DNA from: Mycolicibacter heraklionensis
GTDB lineage: Bacteria > Actinomycetota > Actinomycetes > Mycobacteriales > Mycobacteriaceae
Length of the DNA: 64,000 nucleotides
Assembly: GCF_019645815.1 (NCBI RefSeq)
Contig: NZ_CP080997.1
Coordinates: 558,001 to 622,000, forward strand
Reading direction: 5' to 3'
The notes beneath the pieces are model-generated. The model was not told the origin of the DNA. It worked only from the letters and a program-made list of their open reading frames with translations, and did no database searches. Shown here piece by piece: positions 43,201-52,809 of this stretch; position 1 is the stretch's first letter, and each line of letters begins with the position of its first letter. Both the position numbers and the translations under genes were made by a program.

Positions 43201-45628
43201 TCGCCGGGCACTGCTTGCCCTCGACAAGGATCTCGACGCCGCACCTACAGAATTTGTCGCGCCCCGCGATGCCACCGAAGAGGCACTGGCCCAGATCTGG
43301 CGTGACGTGCTCGACCTGGATCGGGTCGGCGTCACCGACGACTTCTTCGCCCTCGGCGGTGCCTCCACCCAGGCGCTGGAAGTTGCGGTGCGCGTGGGCG
43401 AGCTCGGGCTGGAACTGCGGCCGGAGTCGCTGTTCGTCTACGGCACCATCGCCGAGCTGGCCGCCGAGTTCGGCCCGATCGGCGGCGCCAAGGCCGAGGA
43501 GCCCGCCGAAAAGCCCACGGCGCAGCCCGAGCTTGCGGTGGCCGCGCTCCAACCAGCTCCAGCGCCCAAACCCGTTGCGGCGCCGGTGATCAAACCCGTG
43601 CAAGGCGGTCCGGCGCGCAACGTCGTGATCGAGAGCCTGGGCGTGTACCTGCCGCCGCGGGCGGTCTCCACCGAGCAGGTGCTGGCCGACTGCGTCAACG
43701 AGGTGAAGATCCCGCTGGAGCGCCTCACCGGCATCAAGAGCCGGCGGATGGCCGGCCAGGACGAGTTCTCGATCGACCTGGGCCGCAAGGCGATTGCCGA
43801 CTGCTTGTCGCGGTCGAGCTACGCGCCCGAAGAGATCGACCTGCTCATCGCGTGCAACATCTCGCGCTGCGACGGCCCGGAGCACATGTTCACCTTCGAG
43901 CCCAGTACGGCTTCGCAGCTGCGCGACCAGCTGGGCTTGAGCAACGCGGTCTGCTTCGACATCAACAACGCCTGCGCCGGCATGTTCACCGGCGTCAGTA
44001 TTGCCCAGGACTTCCTTAAGACCGGCCTGGTGCGCAACGCGCTGGTGTTCAGTGGCGAGTACATCAGCCACATCACCGAAACCGCGCAGCAGGAGATCGA
44101 GGGTGCGATGGACCCACGGCTGGCCTGCTTGACCGTCGGCGACGCCGGCGCGGCGGCGGTGCTCGAACTCGGGCCCAACGACCGGGTCGGCTTCCACGAC
44201 CTGGACCTGGCCACCTACAGCGAATTCGCCAAGCTGTGCATCGCCAAGGCCACCGAAGGCCCACACGGCGGCGCCATCATGGTCACCGACTCGGTCACCC
44301 AGACCGCGATCGCGGTGAAGCACTCGGTGCCGTATGTGGCGGCGGTCATGCAGCGGCACGGCTGGCGGCCCGAGACCGCCGATCAGCTGCTGATGCACCA
44401 GACCTCCGAGGCATCGATCAACGACGCCATCTTGACCATCAACCGGGTCTTCGGTGCCGGCGCCGCCAGCCGGGCCAACACCATCTGCAACCTGGCTGAG
44501 CGCGGGAACACCGCCACCACAACGCATTTCGTCGCGCTTTATGACTACATCAACGCGGGACGGATCAACTCCGGTGACAACGTCGTGCTGTCCATCACCG
44601 GCTCCGGGCAGACCATCGGCACCGGGCTGTACACGTTCGACGACCTGCCCGACCGGATGCGCCGGGCCGCGAGCGGCCAGACTGGATCCTCCGCCCGCGG
44701 AAACCGGTCCGGTGCCCGCCGGGAGCTGCCGGCCACGCCGCGGGTGCGTATCGAGGGCATCGGCATGGCCCCCGAGGGTCAGACGCCGCCCAGCTCGATC
44801 CAGTTCGCCGTGGACGCCGCCAACGCCTGCCTGGCCGACAGCGGTGTCGAGCGCACCGACGTCGGGCTGGTGATTCACGCCGGCATCTACCGCGACGACT
44901 TCCTGAGCGAGCCGGCGGTCGCCACCCTGGTTGCCGGCGAGGTCGGGATCAACGCCGAGCCGGAGTCCGCGGACGCCCCCAAGACCTTCGCGTTCGACGT
45001 CCTCAACGGGGCGGTCGGCTTCCTCAACGGCTGCCACATCGCCGCCGGCATGATCGGCGCCGGCCGGACCGGACATGCCATGGTGCTGGCCTCCGAAGTG
45101 GAGAACAACACCCCGGAGAGCGGCTACCCGCGCAACGGCATCTCCGAGACCGGGTCGGCGATCATGCTGAGTCCGAGCCAGGGCCCAGAAGGCTTCGGCC
45201 GGTTCGTCTTCGGCCACCACCCGGAGTACCGGGGCGCACTGGCCACCTACACCCAGGAGCGCGACGGCCGGATGTGGCTGCGGATCGACCGCGACCCCAA
45301 CCTGGCCGCGATCTACGTGAGCTGCCTGCCGTCGTCGGTCAAGGAACTGCTGACGCTGGAAGGGCTGGCGCCCGAGGACATCGCCCTCGTCTTCCCGCCG
45401 TACCTGCCCGGTGCCGCTCTCGACGAGCTGGCCGCGCACATCGGCGTGGACCGGTCACGGTTCGTCGACCTCGAAGCGCAGGGCTGGACTGCCGACCCGT
45501 TCACCTCGACGCTGCCCTACCAGATCGCCGACGCCCGCCGGCGCGGGTTGGTCAAGCCTGGCGATGTCGCGCTGATCATGGCGGTCGGCTCGGGCGTCGA
45601 GGTCGGTTGCACGACCTACCGGTTCTGA
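40208..45628 (+). CDS. NRPS module fused to two KAS III-like domains (C-A-PCP-KASIII-KASIII*)
   Basis: This 1,806-residue protein starts with a docking helix (LSPEKKRELLAQLL). A condensation domain follows (residues ~35-450; HHIAVDFWS). The adenylation domain (~490-1000; YTSGSTGAPKGA, NLYGPTEAAID, SASGKVDRRAL) has pocket residues that read D-P-W-H-F-S-L-I-D-K, close to the serine code D-V-W-H-F-S-L-V-D-K. The carrier serine is in LGGASTQAL near 1051. The first KAS III domain (~1137-1480) has Cys in NNACAGMF, His in LLMHQTSEAS and Asn in RGNTATTT. The second (~1512-1806) has NGAVGF, VFPPYLPG and no Asn equivalent, so all three catalytic residues are lost. The module likely joins the PKS-made hydroxyacyl chain to serine; the KAS III pair then condenses or releases it. 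The SDR gene follows after 5 bases. Confidence 0.9.
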
Positions 45629-45633
45629 CCGGC

Positions 45634-46623
45634 ATGCGCGCATTCGTCACCGGGGGAACCGGATTCGTCGGCTCGAACCTGGTCGCCGCGCTGCTGAGCC
45701 GCGGCATGCAGGTGCGGGTGTTGCGTCGCTCGACCTCGCCGATGGTGGCGCTGGAGGGATTGGACTGCGAGACCCGGATCGGCGACGTCAACGACGGTGT
45801 CGACGCACTGACCGACGCGATGGCCGACTGCGACTGGGTGTTTCACACCGCGGCGATCTCGGACTACTGGCGCTACCGGACTCAGACCCGGCTGTATCGC
45901 ACCAACGTCGACGGCACCCGCGACATGGCCACCGCCGCAGCCCGCGCCGGGGTGCAGCGTTTCGTCTACACCAGCTCGCTTGCCGCACTGGGCGTCCCGG
46001 AGCGCGGTCATGAGCTGGTCGAGACCGACCAGTTCAACATCCGCCCGCGGCAGTTCCCCTACGGGCACAGCAAGCACCTCGCCGAAGCCGAACTTCAGAA
46101 GGCCGCCGCGGCCGGTCTGCCGGTCGTGATCGTCAACCCGTCGGTGGTCATCGGGCCCCGCGACGTCAACCGCATCGCCAGCGCGATGCTGGTCGAAGCG
46201 CAGCAGGGCCGGCTGTGGTTCGCCGCGCCCGGTGGCACCAACTTCGTCTCGGTCGACGACGTGGTGGCCGGGCACATCGCCGCCGCCGAGCGAGGCCGGA
46301 TCGGGCAGCGCTATATCCTGGGCGGTGAAAATCTGCTGTTCCGTGAGGTATTCGCTGCCGCCAACGCGCTCTTTGGCCGGCGTCCGCCCTCGGTCGTTTT
46401 GCCGCGCTGGGTCATTCCGGTGGCCGCAGCCGGCGTCAGTGTCGCCCGCACCGTGGTGGGACCGCGGCTGCCGATCGATGCCCGCCAGATGCGACTGTCG
46501 ACCGCGGAGATCTTCGCCGATGCCAGCAAGTCTCGCGTGGAGTTGGGTGTGCCGTTCACGCCGTTCCGCACGGCGCTGCGTGCCGGCTACGAGTGGTACC
46601 GCGACAACGGCTATCTGGACTAG
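45634..46623 (+). CDS. Extended SDR (3-beta-HSD/HpnA/OleD-like) reductase
   Basis: This 329-residue protein starts with the cofactor motif VTGGTGFVGSNL (residues ~5-16), with S in YTSSLAALG and the YxxxK motif in YGHSK (near 145). Length and SLAALG-type strands fit the extended SDR group that includes 3-beta-hydroxysteroid dehydrogenases, HpnA and the OleD beta-ketoacid reductase. The ATG at 45634 is five bases after the NRPS stop, so it is in the same operon. If the KAS III pair makes a beta-keto product, this reductase is the natural next enzyme. That order is inference. Substrate specificity cannot be read. Confidence 0.82.
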   Translation: MRAFVTGGTGFVGSNLVAALLSRGMQVRVLRRSTSPMVALEGLDCETRIGDVNDGVDALTDAMADCDWVFHTAAISDYWRYRTQTRLYRTNVDGTRDMATAAARAGVQRFVYTSSLAALGVPERGHELVETDQFNIRPRQFPYGHSKHLAEAELQKAAAAGLPVVIVNPSVVIGPRDVNRIASAMLVEAQQGRLWFAAPGGTNFVSVDDVVAGHIAAAERGRIGQRYILGGENLLFREVFAAANALFGRRPPSVVLPRWVIPVAAAGVSVARTVVGPRLPIDARQMRLSTAEIFADASKSRVELGVPFTPFRTALRAGYEWYRDNGYLD

Positions 46624-46635
46624 CCGAGCCGCCAC

Positions 46636-46650
46636 GGGCACCTAGTGCCC
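46636..46650 (+). terminator. Hairpin after the biosynthetic operon
   Basis: GGGCAC-CTA-GTGCCC is a perfect 6-base stem, 13 bases after the SDR stop. It has no T run. It is placed where the forward operon should end. Confidence 0.45.
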
Positions 46651-46777
46651 ATCGTCATCATCGTCGCCGGAGTCCTTGTCGCTCAGGAGTTTTTCTGGGT
46701 GGTGGTGGCTGATCCGCGTTCGGCTCGCTCCCGGAACCCGACGCTGACTGGGGTGGGGATCTTGGCGAGGGCTTTGC

Positions 46778-46840
46778 GGCCCCCTCGGCCGCACATTCAC
46801 CTTCGCCGATCCTGATGGTTACGAGATGGCGCTCTTGGGG
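46778..46840 (+). pseudogene. Glyoxalase-family (VOC) C-terminal remnant
   Basis: The forward reading GPLGRTFTFADPDGYEMALLG is the characteristic last strand of glyoxalase/bleomycin-resistance (VOC) proteins. No start or remaining domain exists upstream: the 46624-46777 stretch has no matching frame. It is a gene scar in the 289-base region between the SDR and the DUF2834 gene, which holds nothing else apart from the hairpin at 46636. Confidence 0.55.
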
Positions 46841-46912
46841 GTGAACCTTCGGGGGCATCGAAGTTCCTCGAGCGAGGACTACCGTTGCGCAGTTCGCCTT
46901 AGAGTGCGGGTT

Positions 46913-47296
46913 ATGACAACAGCCGACCAGGCCGACGAGGCATCATCCCTCCCTATGTCCCGCAAAGTGCTCTGCGTCGTCTACGGCGCTATCGCCTTTG
47001 CTGCGCTCATCGCGACGTGGACACTGGCGGGGCCATACCTGCACTCACCGGTCGACATCTTTGTCACGTTCTGGCGTGATACCCAGGTCAACTCGGCCTC
47101 CAAATACATCACTGCCGACGCCCTGTTAGTCGGCCTTTCGGCCGCGATTCTGATGGTGATCGAGGCACGGAAGCACAACGTGCGCTTCGTCTGGGCGTAT
47201 CTCGTTGGAGCCTTCTTCGTCGGAATAAGCGTCGCCTTCCCGCTCTTTCTGATCGCTCGCGAATTGCGCATGGGCGCATCTCGCCGCATTGAATGA
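46913..47296 (+). CDS. DUF2834-like small membrane protein
   Basis: This 127-residue protein has three hydrophobic segments: residues ~18-40 (LCVVYGAIAFAALIATWTLAG, ends LCVVYG and WTLAG), ~64-80 (ADALLVGLSAAILMVIE) and ~88-108 (WAYLVGAFFVGISVAFPLFL). The order of loop and helix (FWRDTQVNSASKYITADALL, then FPLFLIARE near the end) matches DUF2834. No function is known for the family. The ATG at 46913 begins MTTADQ. Nothing ties it to the biosynthetic genes except position, and it converges on the amidase gene. Confidence 0.65.
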   Translation: MTTADQADEASSLPMSRKVLCVVYGAIAFAALIATWTLAGPYLHSPVDIFVTFWRDTQVNSASKYITADALLVGLSAAILMVIEARKHNVRFVWAYLVGAFFVGISVAFPLFLIARELRMGASRRIE

Positions 47297-47340
47297 CCGA
47301 GGGCGCTGAGCATTCCGGCTGACCCGCTGCGGCGGTTCGG

Positions 47341-48786
47341 TCAACCCACCTGCGACACCAGCGCTTCGGTCGGAGGCCGCCGGTGTGCCCAGGGCTGTAC
47401 CGACTCGATCTGTGCCGCCAGTGAAACCAGGGTGGCCTCGTCGTTGGCGCGCGCCACCAGGTGCACCGCCTCGGGCAGGCCGTCGGGGGCGATCCCAGTC
47501 GGGACTGACATGGCCGGCTGACCGCTGTAGCACTGCGGGAAGGTGAACGGGATGAACTTGAGCATCCGCAGCATGGCCCGGGTCGGCCCGAGGCCTTCGA
47601 AATAGCCCACCCGCACCGGCGGTATCGCCAGCACCGGGGTCATCAGGATGTCGAAGTCGGCGATCCTGCGCTGCGAGCGGGCGGTGATCCGGGGCTCCGC
47701 GGCGACAGCCCGGTGAGCCAGCCAATCCGGGACCAACCGGCTGGTTCGGGCCTCAGCCTGCATACGCCGTTCCAGCAGTTCGGTTTTCGGGAGCCGCTCG
47801 ATCTCGTGGGCGAACCCGTTCATGAACAGTGCGAGCACCGCGGCGATACCTGTCACCGGATAGACCGGGTCGCGCTCGATGACCTCGTGGCCCAGTGAGC
47901 GCAACAACTCCGCGGTCTCAAGGACCGGGCGGCGCACCTCGTCGCTGACGTGCACCGGCACAACGGGTTTGAACGACATCGCGATCCGCAGCCGCCGCGG
48001 AGACGCGAGCAGTGCGTCCATCAGCGGCGGTGCCGGTGGCGGCGACGGAATCTCGTCGTCGGGTTCGGGCCCGGTCATCGCGTCGTGCAGCAACGCCGCG
48101 TCGATAACGCTGCGAGCCAGCGGTCCGATGTGGTTGAGCCCGTGGAACCGGTATGCCCGCTCCGGCGACTCCTTCGTGCTGACCCGGCCACGCTGGCCCT
48201 TCAACCCGACCAGCCCACAGCAGGCGGCCGGAATGCGAACCGAGCCGCCGCTGTCACTACCGGTGGCGCCCGGAACCATGCCGGAGGCAACGGCAGCGGC
48301 CGAGCCGCCGCTGGAGCCACCCGGGGTCCGGTACAGATCCCACGGGTTGCGGGTCACCCCCCAGGTCGCCGATTCGCTCACCGGGTAGGCGCCGAATTCC
48401 GAGAGATGGGTCTTGCCGATGATCACCGCGCCGGCGGCCCGCAGCCGGCGTACCGCGGCGCTGTCGGTGCTCGCCGGGCCGACGTCAATTCCGGTGCCGC
48501 ACATCGAGGAAACGCCTGCCACGTCGGTGTCGTCCTTGACCGCGATCGGCACACCGGCCAGCGGTAGTGCTTCTCCGGCGGCCAGTCGCCGCTCGACGTC
48601 TGCCGCCTCGGCCATGGCTCGGTCGCCCATGACGGTGCGAAAGACGTTCAAAACCGGGTCCAGCCGGGCGATCCGATCCAGATACAAGGTCACCAGCTCG
48701 CGCGGCGACACCTCGCGCGCACGCACCAACTGCGCCAAGCGCGCGACGCCGGCGAAGGCCAAGTCATCATCGTGCGCGGCAGACAT
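47341..48786 (-). CDS. Amidase signature family enzyme
   Basis: This 481-residue protein contains the Ser-cisSer-Lys triad: K in IAVKDDTDVAG (near residue 83), the cis-serine in TPGGSSGGSAAAVA and the nucleophile in GSDSGGSVRIPAACCG (near 181). Such enzymes hydrolyse amides or carbamates, or transfer ammonia. Signal or membrane segments are absent, so it is cytoplasmic. The ATG at 48786 is preferred over 48816 because the family begins near the DLAFAGVARLAQLVR block. It is the last gene of a leftward set with the flavin oxidase and the ABC exporter, so a tailoring or activation step on the exported product is possible. That is inference. Confidence 0.85.
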   Translation of the reverse strand: MSAAHDDDLAFAGVARLAQLVRAREVSPRELVTLYLDRIARLDPVLNVFRTVMGDRAMAEAADVERRLAAGEALPLAGVPIAVKDDTDVAGVSSMCGTGIDVGPASTDSAAVRRLRAAGAVIIGKTHLSEFGAYPVSESATWGVTRNPWDLYRTPGGSSGGSAAAVASGMVPGATGSDSGGSVRIPAACCGLVGLKGQRGRVSTKESPERAYRFHGLNHIGPLARSVIDAALLHDAMTGPEPDDEIPSPPPAPPLMDALLASPRRLRIAMSFKPVVPVHVSDEVRRPVLETAELLRSLGHEVIERDPVYPVTGIAAVLALFMNGFAHEIERLPKTELLERRMQAEARTSRLVPDWLAHRAVAAEPRITARSQRRIADFDILMTPVLAIPPVRVGYFEGLGPTRAMLRMLKFIPFTFPQCYSGQPAMSVPTGIAPDGLPEAVHLVARANDEATLVSLAAQIESVQPWAHRRPPTEALVSQVG

Positions 48787-48880
48787 CCCTGCGTCCTTTC
48801 CCCCCGCGGACAACAATACCTACCGTGCGTCGGCGTAAACGTGTGTCGGCGTTGGCGACACACTGAGAACTGCGGAGCGG

Positions 48881-50248
48881 TCAGCTCCCCGTCGCGGGCT
48901 CGATGTTGTGGTTGAGGGTGAACCGGTTGGTCGGGTCCAGGCGTGCCTTGAGTTCGGCGAGACGTCGGTATCCGGCGTCGCCGAATGTCGCGCGAATGCG
49001 GTCCTGCCCTTCGTCGCCGACGAAGTTCAGATAGGCGCTGTCCGGGCCCAGCGGCCGCAGGATCTCGAAGGCCTGCCGGGCCCACGCCGTGCAGCGCGCG
49101 CTGTCGGCGGGGTCGGTCCACGTCGCCATCAAATGAATGATGTAGGGGTGGTGGCGGGCGACGATGGCCGTCGACTCCTCCGGAACCCGGCTGGCGTACC
49201 CGCCGAGCCGGATCAGGTGCAGTCGGGTCTGCGCCGAGGGCCGCGACCGCCCCAGTAGGGCGATGCGCCGGATGGCCTCGTCGGTGAGCTCGGTGACGAA
49301 CAGCGACTTCCAGTAGTTCAGCCAGCCGTACGGCGCCGTGTAATCGAGGGCCTGCTGCCAGGTCGAGTAGTCCAGCTTGTGCTGGACGGCCACCACGGGC
49401 TTGGCGGCCACGCCGCGAACGTTGAGCAGCGCGCTGACGTCGTCGCTGCCGATCTGGTCGGTCCGCGTCGAGCAGGCCAGCACGTTGACCAGCGATTGGC
49501 CCGTCGTGAAGTCGGTGGAGAAGTCGAGGATGGACGCCAGACTGTCGGGCGCGTTGTCCATCTGGGCGCGGAAGTGCTTGAGGGCTGCCTCGGCGTCGGT
49601 GTCGGGGTAGGACTGCACGCCGGCCACCACACCGTTGATCGGGTGCAGGCGCAGCACGAACTGCGTCACGACGCCGAAGTTGCCGCCTCCGCCGCGCAGG
49701 CCCCACAGCACGTCGGCGTTCTCGGTCTCGCTGACCGTCAGCACCTCGCCGGATGCCGTCACCAGGGTGGCTCCGATCAGGTTGTCGCAGGTCATGCCGT
49801 GGGCGCGGGAGAGCCAGCCGATGCCGCCGCCGAGCCCGAATCCACCCAAGCCCGTGGTCGACACCACCCCACCGGGGGTCGCCAGGCCGTACTTGCTGGT
49901 CACCGGGTCGACATCGCCCCAGGTGGCGCCGGCGTCGGCGTAGGCGATCCGCTTCTCGGCGTCGACTCGCACCCCGCGCATCTGCGTCAGGTCGATCACG
50001 ATGCCGCCTTCGGTGGCCGAGTGGCCGGCGACGCTGTGACCGCCGCTGCGCACCGCGATTTCGGCACCGGAGTCCACGGCATAACGCACAGCGGCGACGA
50101 CGTCGTCCTGCGAGCGGCACTGCAGTACCACCCGCGGCCGCTTGTCGATCATCCCGTTGAAGACCTGGCGCACCTCGTCGTAGCGGGCATCGCCCGGGTA
50201 GACGGCGTCGCCGGTGAAACCCGGAACGGTGGGGGTGGTGGCTGTCAT
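48881..50248 (-). CDS. FAD-linked oxidase, berberine-bridge-enzyme type
   Basis: This 455-residue protein is a PCMH-fold flavoprotein. The covalent histidine is in VRSGGHSVAGHS (near residue 64) and the second attachment cysteine in HGMTCDNLIGA, so FAD should be bound bicovalently. The GLGGFGLGGGIGWL and GGGGNFGVVTQF blocks are typical. The C-terminal BBE motif is seen in FTLNHNIEPA near the end. Such enzymes oxidise alcohols, amines or carbohydrates and catalyse ring closures in natural-product pathways. The gene is 29 bases after the permease and 94 before the amidase. A tailoring role in the block is likely but unproven. Confidence 0.87.
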   Translation of the reverse strand: MTATTPTVPGFTGDAVYPGDARYDEVRQVFNGMIDKRPRVVLQCRSQDDVVAAVRYAVDSGAEIAVRSGGHSVAGHSATEGGIVIDLTQMRGVRVDAEKRIAYADAGATWGDVDPVTSKYGLATPGGVVSTTGLGGFGLGGGIGWLSRAHGMTCDNLIGATLVTASGEVLTVSETENADVLWGLRGGGGNFGVVTQFVLRLHPINGVVAGVQSYPDTDAEAALKHFRAQMDNAPDSLASILDFSTDFTTGQSLVNVLACSTRTDQIGSDDVSALLNVRGVAAKPVVAVQHKLDYSTWQQALDYTAPYGWLNYWKSLFVTELTDEAIRRIALLGRSRPSAQTRLHLIRLGGYASRVPEESTAIVARHHPYIIHLMATWTDPADSARCTAWARQAFEILRPLGPDSAYLNFVGDEGQDRIRATFGDAGYRRLAELKARLDPTNRFTLNHNIEPATGS

Positions 50249-50277
50249 CGCATCCTTAACGGGTCAGCGCGGCGAGC

Positions 50278-52809
50278 TCACTCGTCGCGGAGTTCGGTCG
50301 CCGGGGTGGACCGGGTGCTCTTCCAGGCGGGAATGATGGCCGCGAAGATCGCGGCGACGGTGGCCAGCACGGCGTAGACCACCGCGTCGGTCCACGGGAA
50401 TACCAGCGGGGTGACCAGCCCGACGTTGACGACGGCGGCCCGCCGCACCGCCTCGGAGATGGCGATCGCGAGCACCGCCCCGAACAGTCCGCCGGCGGCG
50501 CCGGCGACGACGGCCTCGATGGTGGTGATGCTGAACACGCGCAGGCGGGTGGCGCCCAGCGCCTGGATCAGCGCCACCTCGCGCCTGCGGCGGATACCGA
50601 CCAACAGCAGCGTCGACAGCACCGAGATGAAGGCGATCGCGAGCAGGCCGTACTTCAGGGTGTTCAGCGGCGTGAGGTAGCGGCCGATGGAGGCCGCGAT
50701 GTCGGCGGCGTAACCGTCGGTGTCCACCGCGGTCACCGGCTGGTCGAACTGCGCGGCCTTGATGTTCTCGATGACCTGACCGGCGGTGAACCCGGACGCC
50801 GGGGTGGCGAAGATCAGGCCGGCGGGCTGGGGGCCGTAGATCTGCTCGGCGACCGCGTAGGGCATGTAGATGCGACGGCCGCCGTATTCCGGCGTAGCCA
50901 CGATGGTGCCGATGCTCATTGCCTGCGCGTCGAGTCCACTTCCAAAAACAAGAGTGTTACCGATGTGGAGATTTTTCTCGCGCGCGAGGACGCTGCCGAT
51001 GACGACCTGATTGGCTTTCTGGCTTGCCTCCGGGGATTGCCCCGCGAGTAATCCGAACGGAAATGTCGGCCGGTCTTGCGCCTGAATATGCGCTAACGAC
51101 CCGTCCTTGAGGCTGATCTCGATTTCCGCCATCCGCTCGGTCTTTTCCACCCCGGCCACCGAGTTCAGTTTGTTGACCGTCTGCGGAGCGAATCGGGCAT
51201 CAATGGGCCCGTAATCGGCGAACTGCGTCGTAGTGATGGCAATGCGGCCGTCCGCCTGCGATTCGGCGACCTTGGTGGCGCCGATGTGGATCGCCACCAG
51301 GAACCCGGACAGCAAGATGGCGACCACGACGGGCACGGCGATGGCTCCGGAGATGGCCGCGGTGCGTGACCGGTCCGAGCGCAGCGCGTTGAGCGCGATG
51401 GTCAGCGTTGCCCCGCTGGACTTGTCCGGCCGGGGGCGCAGGCTGGTGATCGCCTGCGCGCTCAGGTACGCCGTAGCCAGCAGGAGTCCGACGAGGGCGA
51501 CGACCGCTCCCACGTCGGCGATGATGGCCTGCCACGCGACCAGCGCGCCGGACAGCGTGGCCAGCCGTGCCGCGATCACGCCGCTCAGGCCGATCGCCAG
51601 CAGCAGCAGCGCCTTGAACCAGATCTTGCGCTGCGTGGTCTGTTCCTGCGCCGCTCGGCCCGACAGCTCGGCCGCGATGGGAGTGTTGGACGCCGACAGG
51701 GCGGGGCCGATCGCGGCCCCCACCGCCAGCAAGATGCCGGCCAGGACGCCGACGACCAGGATCGCGGGCTTGAGGATCACCGGGACGGTGACGCCGACGA
51801 AGCGTTCGGTCAGCTCGCTGGCGCTGGCCACGATGGGTTCGGAGATCACGATGCCGGTCAGCACACCCATCGCCGAGCCCACCGCGCCCAACAGTGCGGC
51901 CTCGCTGAGGAATCCGGTCATGATCGACGCGGGCGAGGCCCCCAACGCGGAGGCGATCGCGATCTCGCGTCGGCGCTCCTCCACCGAGAGCCGGGTGATC
52001 TGGGTGATCAGGATGACCCCGACACCGATCGAGATCAGGGCGAAGATCCCCAGCAGGGGCAGCAGCACGTCGTTGACGTTGTAACCCTTCGCCGGCTCGC
52101 TGCGGGGCTGCACGGTGTAGGTGGGACCAAGGGTGGTCTTCAGCCGCTGCTGGACCTCGTCGGGGTTGGCGTCCTTGTCCAGGGTCACATACAGCAAGTC
52201 CACCCGGTCGCCGCGGGCGAACTGCACTTTCGCCATGCTCAGCGGCAGCACCGCGACCAGGCCGTTGTTGACGTCGTCGAGGTCAGCTACCCGCTGGAAC
52301 TTCTCCACCGACAGCTGCCCGACATCGGTGACCAGGGTCGCCGAAGAGTTCAGCGAGTCGCCCAGCGACTTCGAGATCGCCGGCGGGGGTTCGGCCTGCC
52401 CGGTCTGGCAGACCTTCGGGTCGACGATCCACTGTGCCGAGCAGTCCACGCCCAGCCCCAGCCCGAAGCTCTCCTTGCCGTCGTTGTGGATCATCGTCAC
52501 GCCGCGGATGACCGGCACCACGGCCGCCACCCCGGGCACCGCCCGGGAGTCTTCGACGACGGCGGGACTGATGCCGCCACGGGTGGCCGCACCGACCACG
52601 CGCAGGGGGGCGGGCCCGGCGATCTGGTAGCCGACGTCTTCGACGGCCTTGGAGACGCTGGTGACCTCGATCATGACGGCCACCACGACGGCTACGCCGC
52701 CGCCGAGCGAGAATGCGGCCAGTGCGGCCCGGAATGCGTGTTTACGGACGGCCCGGAAGTTGATTATCCGCAGCAGGCCGAATGTCGCGGCTAATGTTCC
52801 GCGAGCCAT
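50278..52809 (-). CDS. ABC transporter permease, FtsX/MacB type
   Basis: This 843-residue protein has an N-terminal transmembrane helix (AFRAALAAFSLGGGVAVVVAVM, ends AFRAALA and VVAVM), a periplasmic domain of ~200 residues, then two FtsX-type blocks (~residues 255-400 and ~700-840). An extra internal helix pair lies around 410-510. Each FtsX block has the RRREIA/RRREVALIQALGA pattern. MacB/LolC-like permeases move lipoproteins, macrolides or lipopeptides and do not need a soluble binding protein. Its start overlaps the ATPase stop by 19 bases. Some parts, for example around 50940-51250, are less GC-rich than their surroundings. Export of the locus's lipid product is a fair guess. Confidence 0.85.
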   Translation of the reverse strand: MARGTLAATFGLLRIINFRAVRKHAFRAALAAFSLGGGVAVVVAVMIEVTSVSKAVEDVGYQIAGPAPLRVVGAATRGGISPAVVEDSRAVPGVAAVVPVIRGVTMIHNDGKESFGLGLGVDCSAQWIVDPKVCQTGQAEPPPAISKSLGDSLNSSATLVTDVGQLSVEKFQRVADLDDVNNGLVAVLPLSMAKVQFARGDRVDLLYVTLDKDANPDEVQQRLKTTLGPTYTVQPRSEPAKGYNVNDVLLPLLGIFALISIGVGVILITQITRLSVEERRREIAIASALGASPASIMTGFLSEAALLGAVGSAMGVLTGIVISEPIVASASELTERFVGVTVPVILKPAILVVGVLAGILLAVGAAIGPALSASNTPIAAELSGRAAQEQTTQRKIWFKALLLLAIGLSGVIAARLATLSGALVAWQAIIADVGAVVALVGLLLATAYLSAQAITSLRPRPDKSSGATLTIALNALRSDRSRTAAISGAIAVPVVVAILLSGFLVAIHIGATKVAESQADGRIAITTTQFADYGPIDARFAPQTVNKLNSVAGVEKTERMAEIEISLKDGSLAHIQAQDRPTFPFGLLAGQSPEASQKANQVVIGSVLAREKNLHIGNTLVFGSGLDAQAMSIGTIVATPEYGGRRIYMPYAVAEQIYGPQPAGLIFATPASGFTAGQVIENIKAAQFDQPVTAVDTDGYAADIAASIGRYLTPLNTLKYGLLAIAFISVLSTLLLVGIRRRREVALIQALGATRLRVFSITTIEAVVAGAAGGLFGAVLAIAISEAVRRAAVVNVGLVTPLVFPWTDAVVYAVLATVAAIFAAIIPAWKSTRSTPATELRDE

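Noticed and set aside
42695-45439. 914-codon reverse frame across the NRPS/KAS III region
   Set aside because: Same reason: shadow of a strongly supported forward gene.
44744-45628. Second KAS III domain as an active condensing enzyme
   Set aside because: Cys, His and Asn are all replaced, so independent catalysis is not supported.
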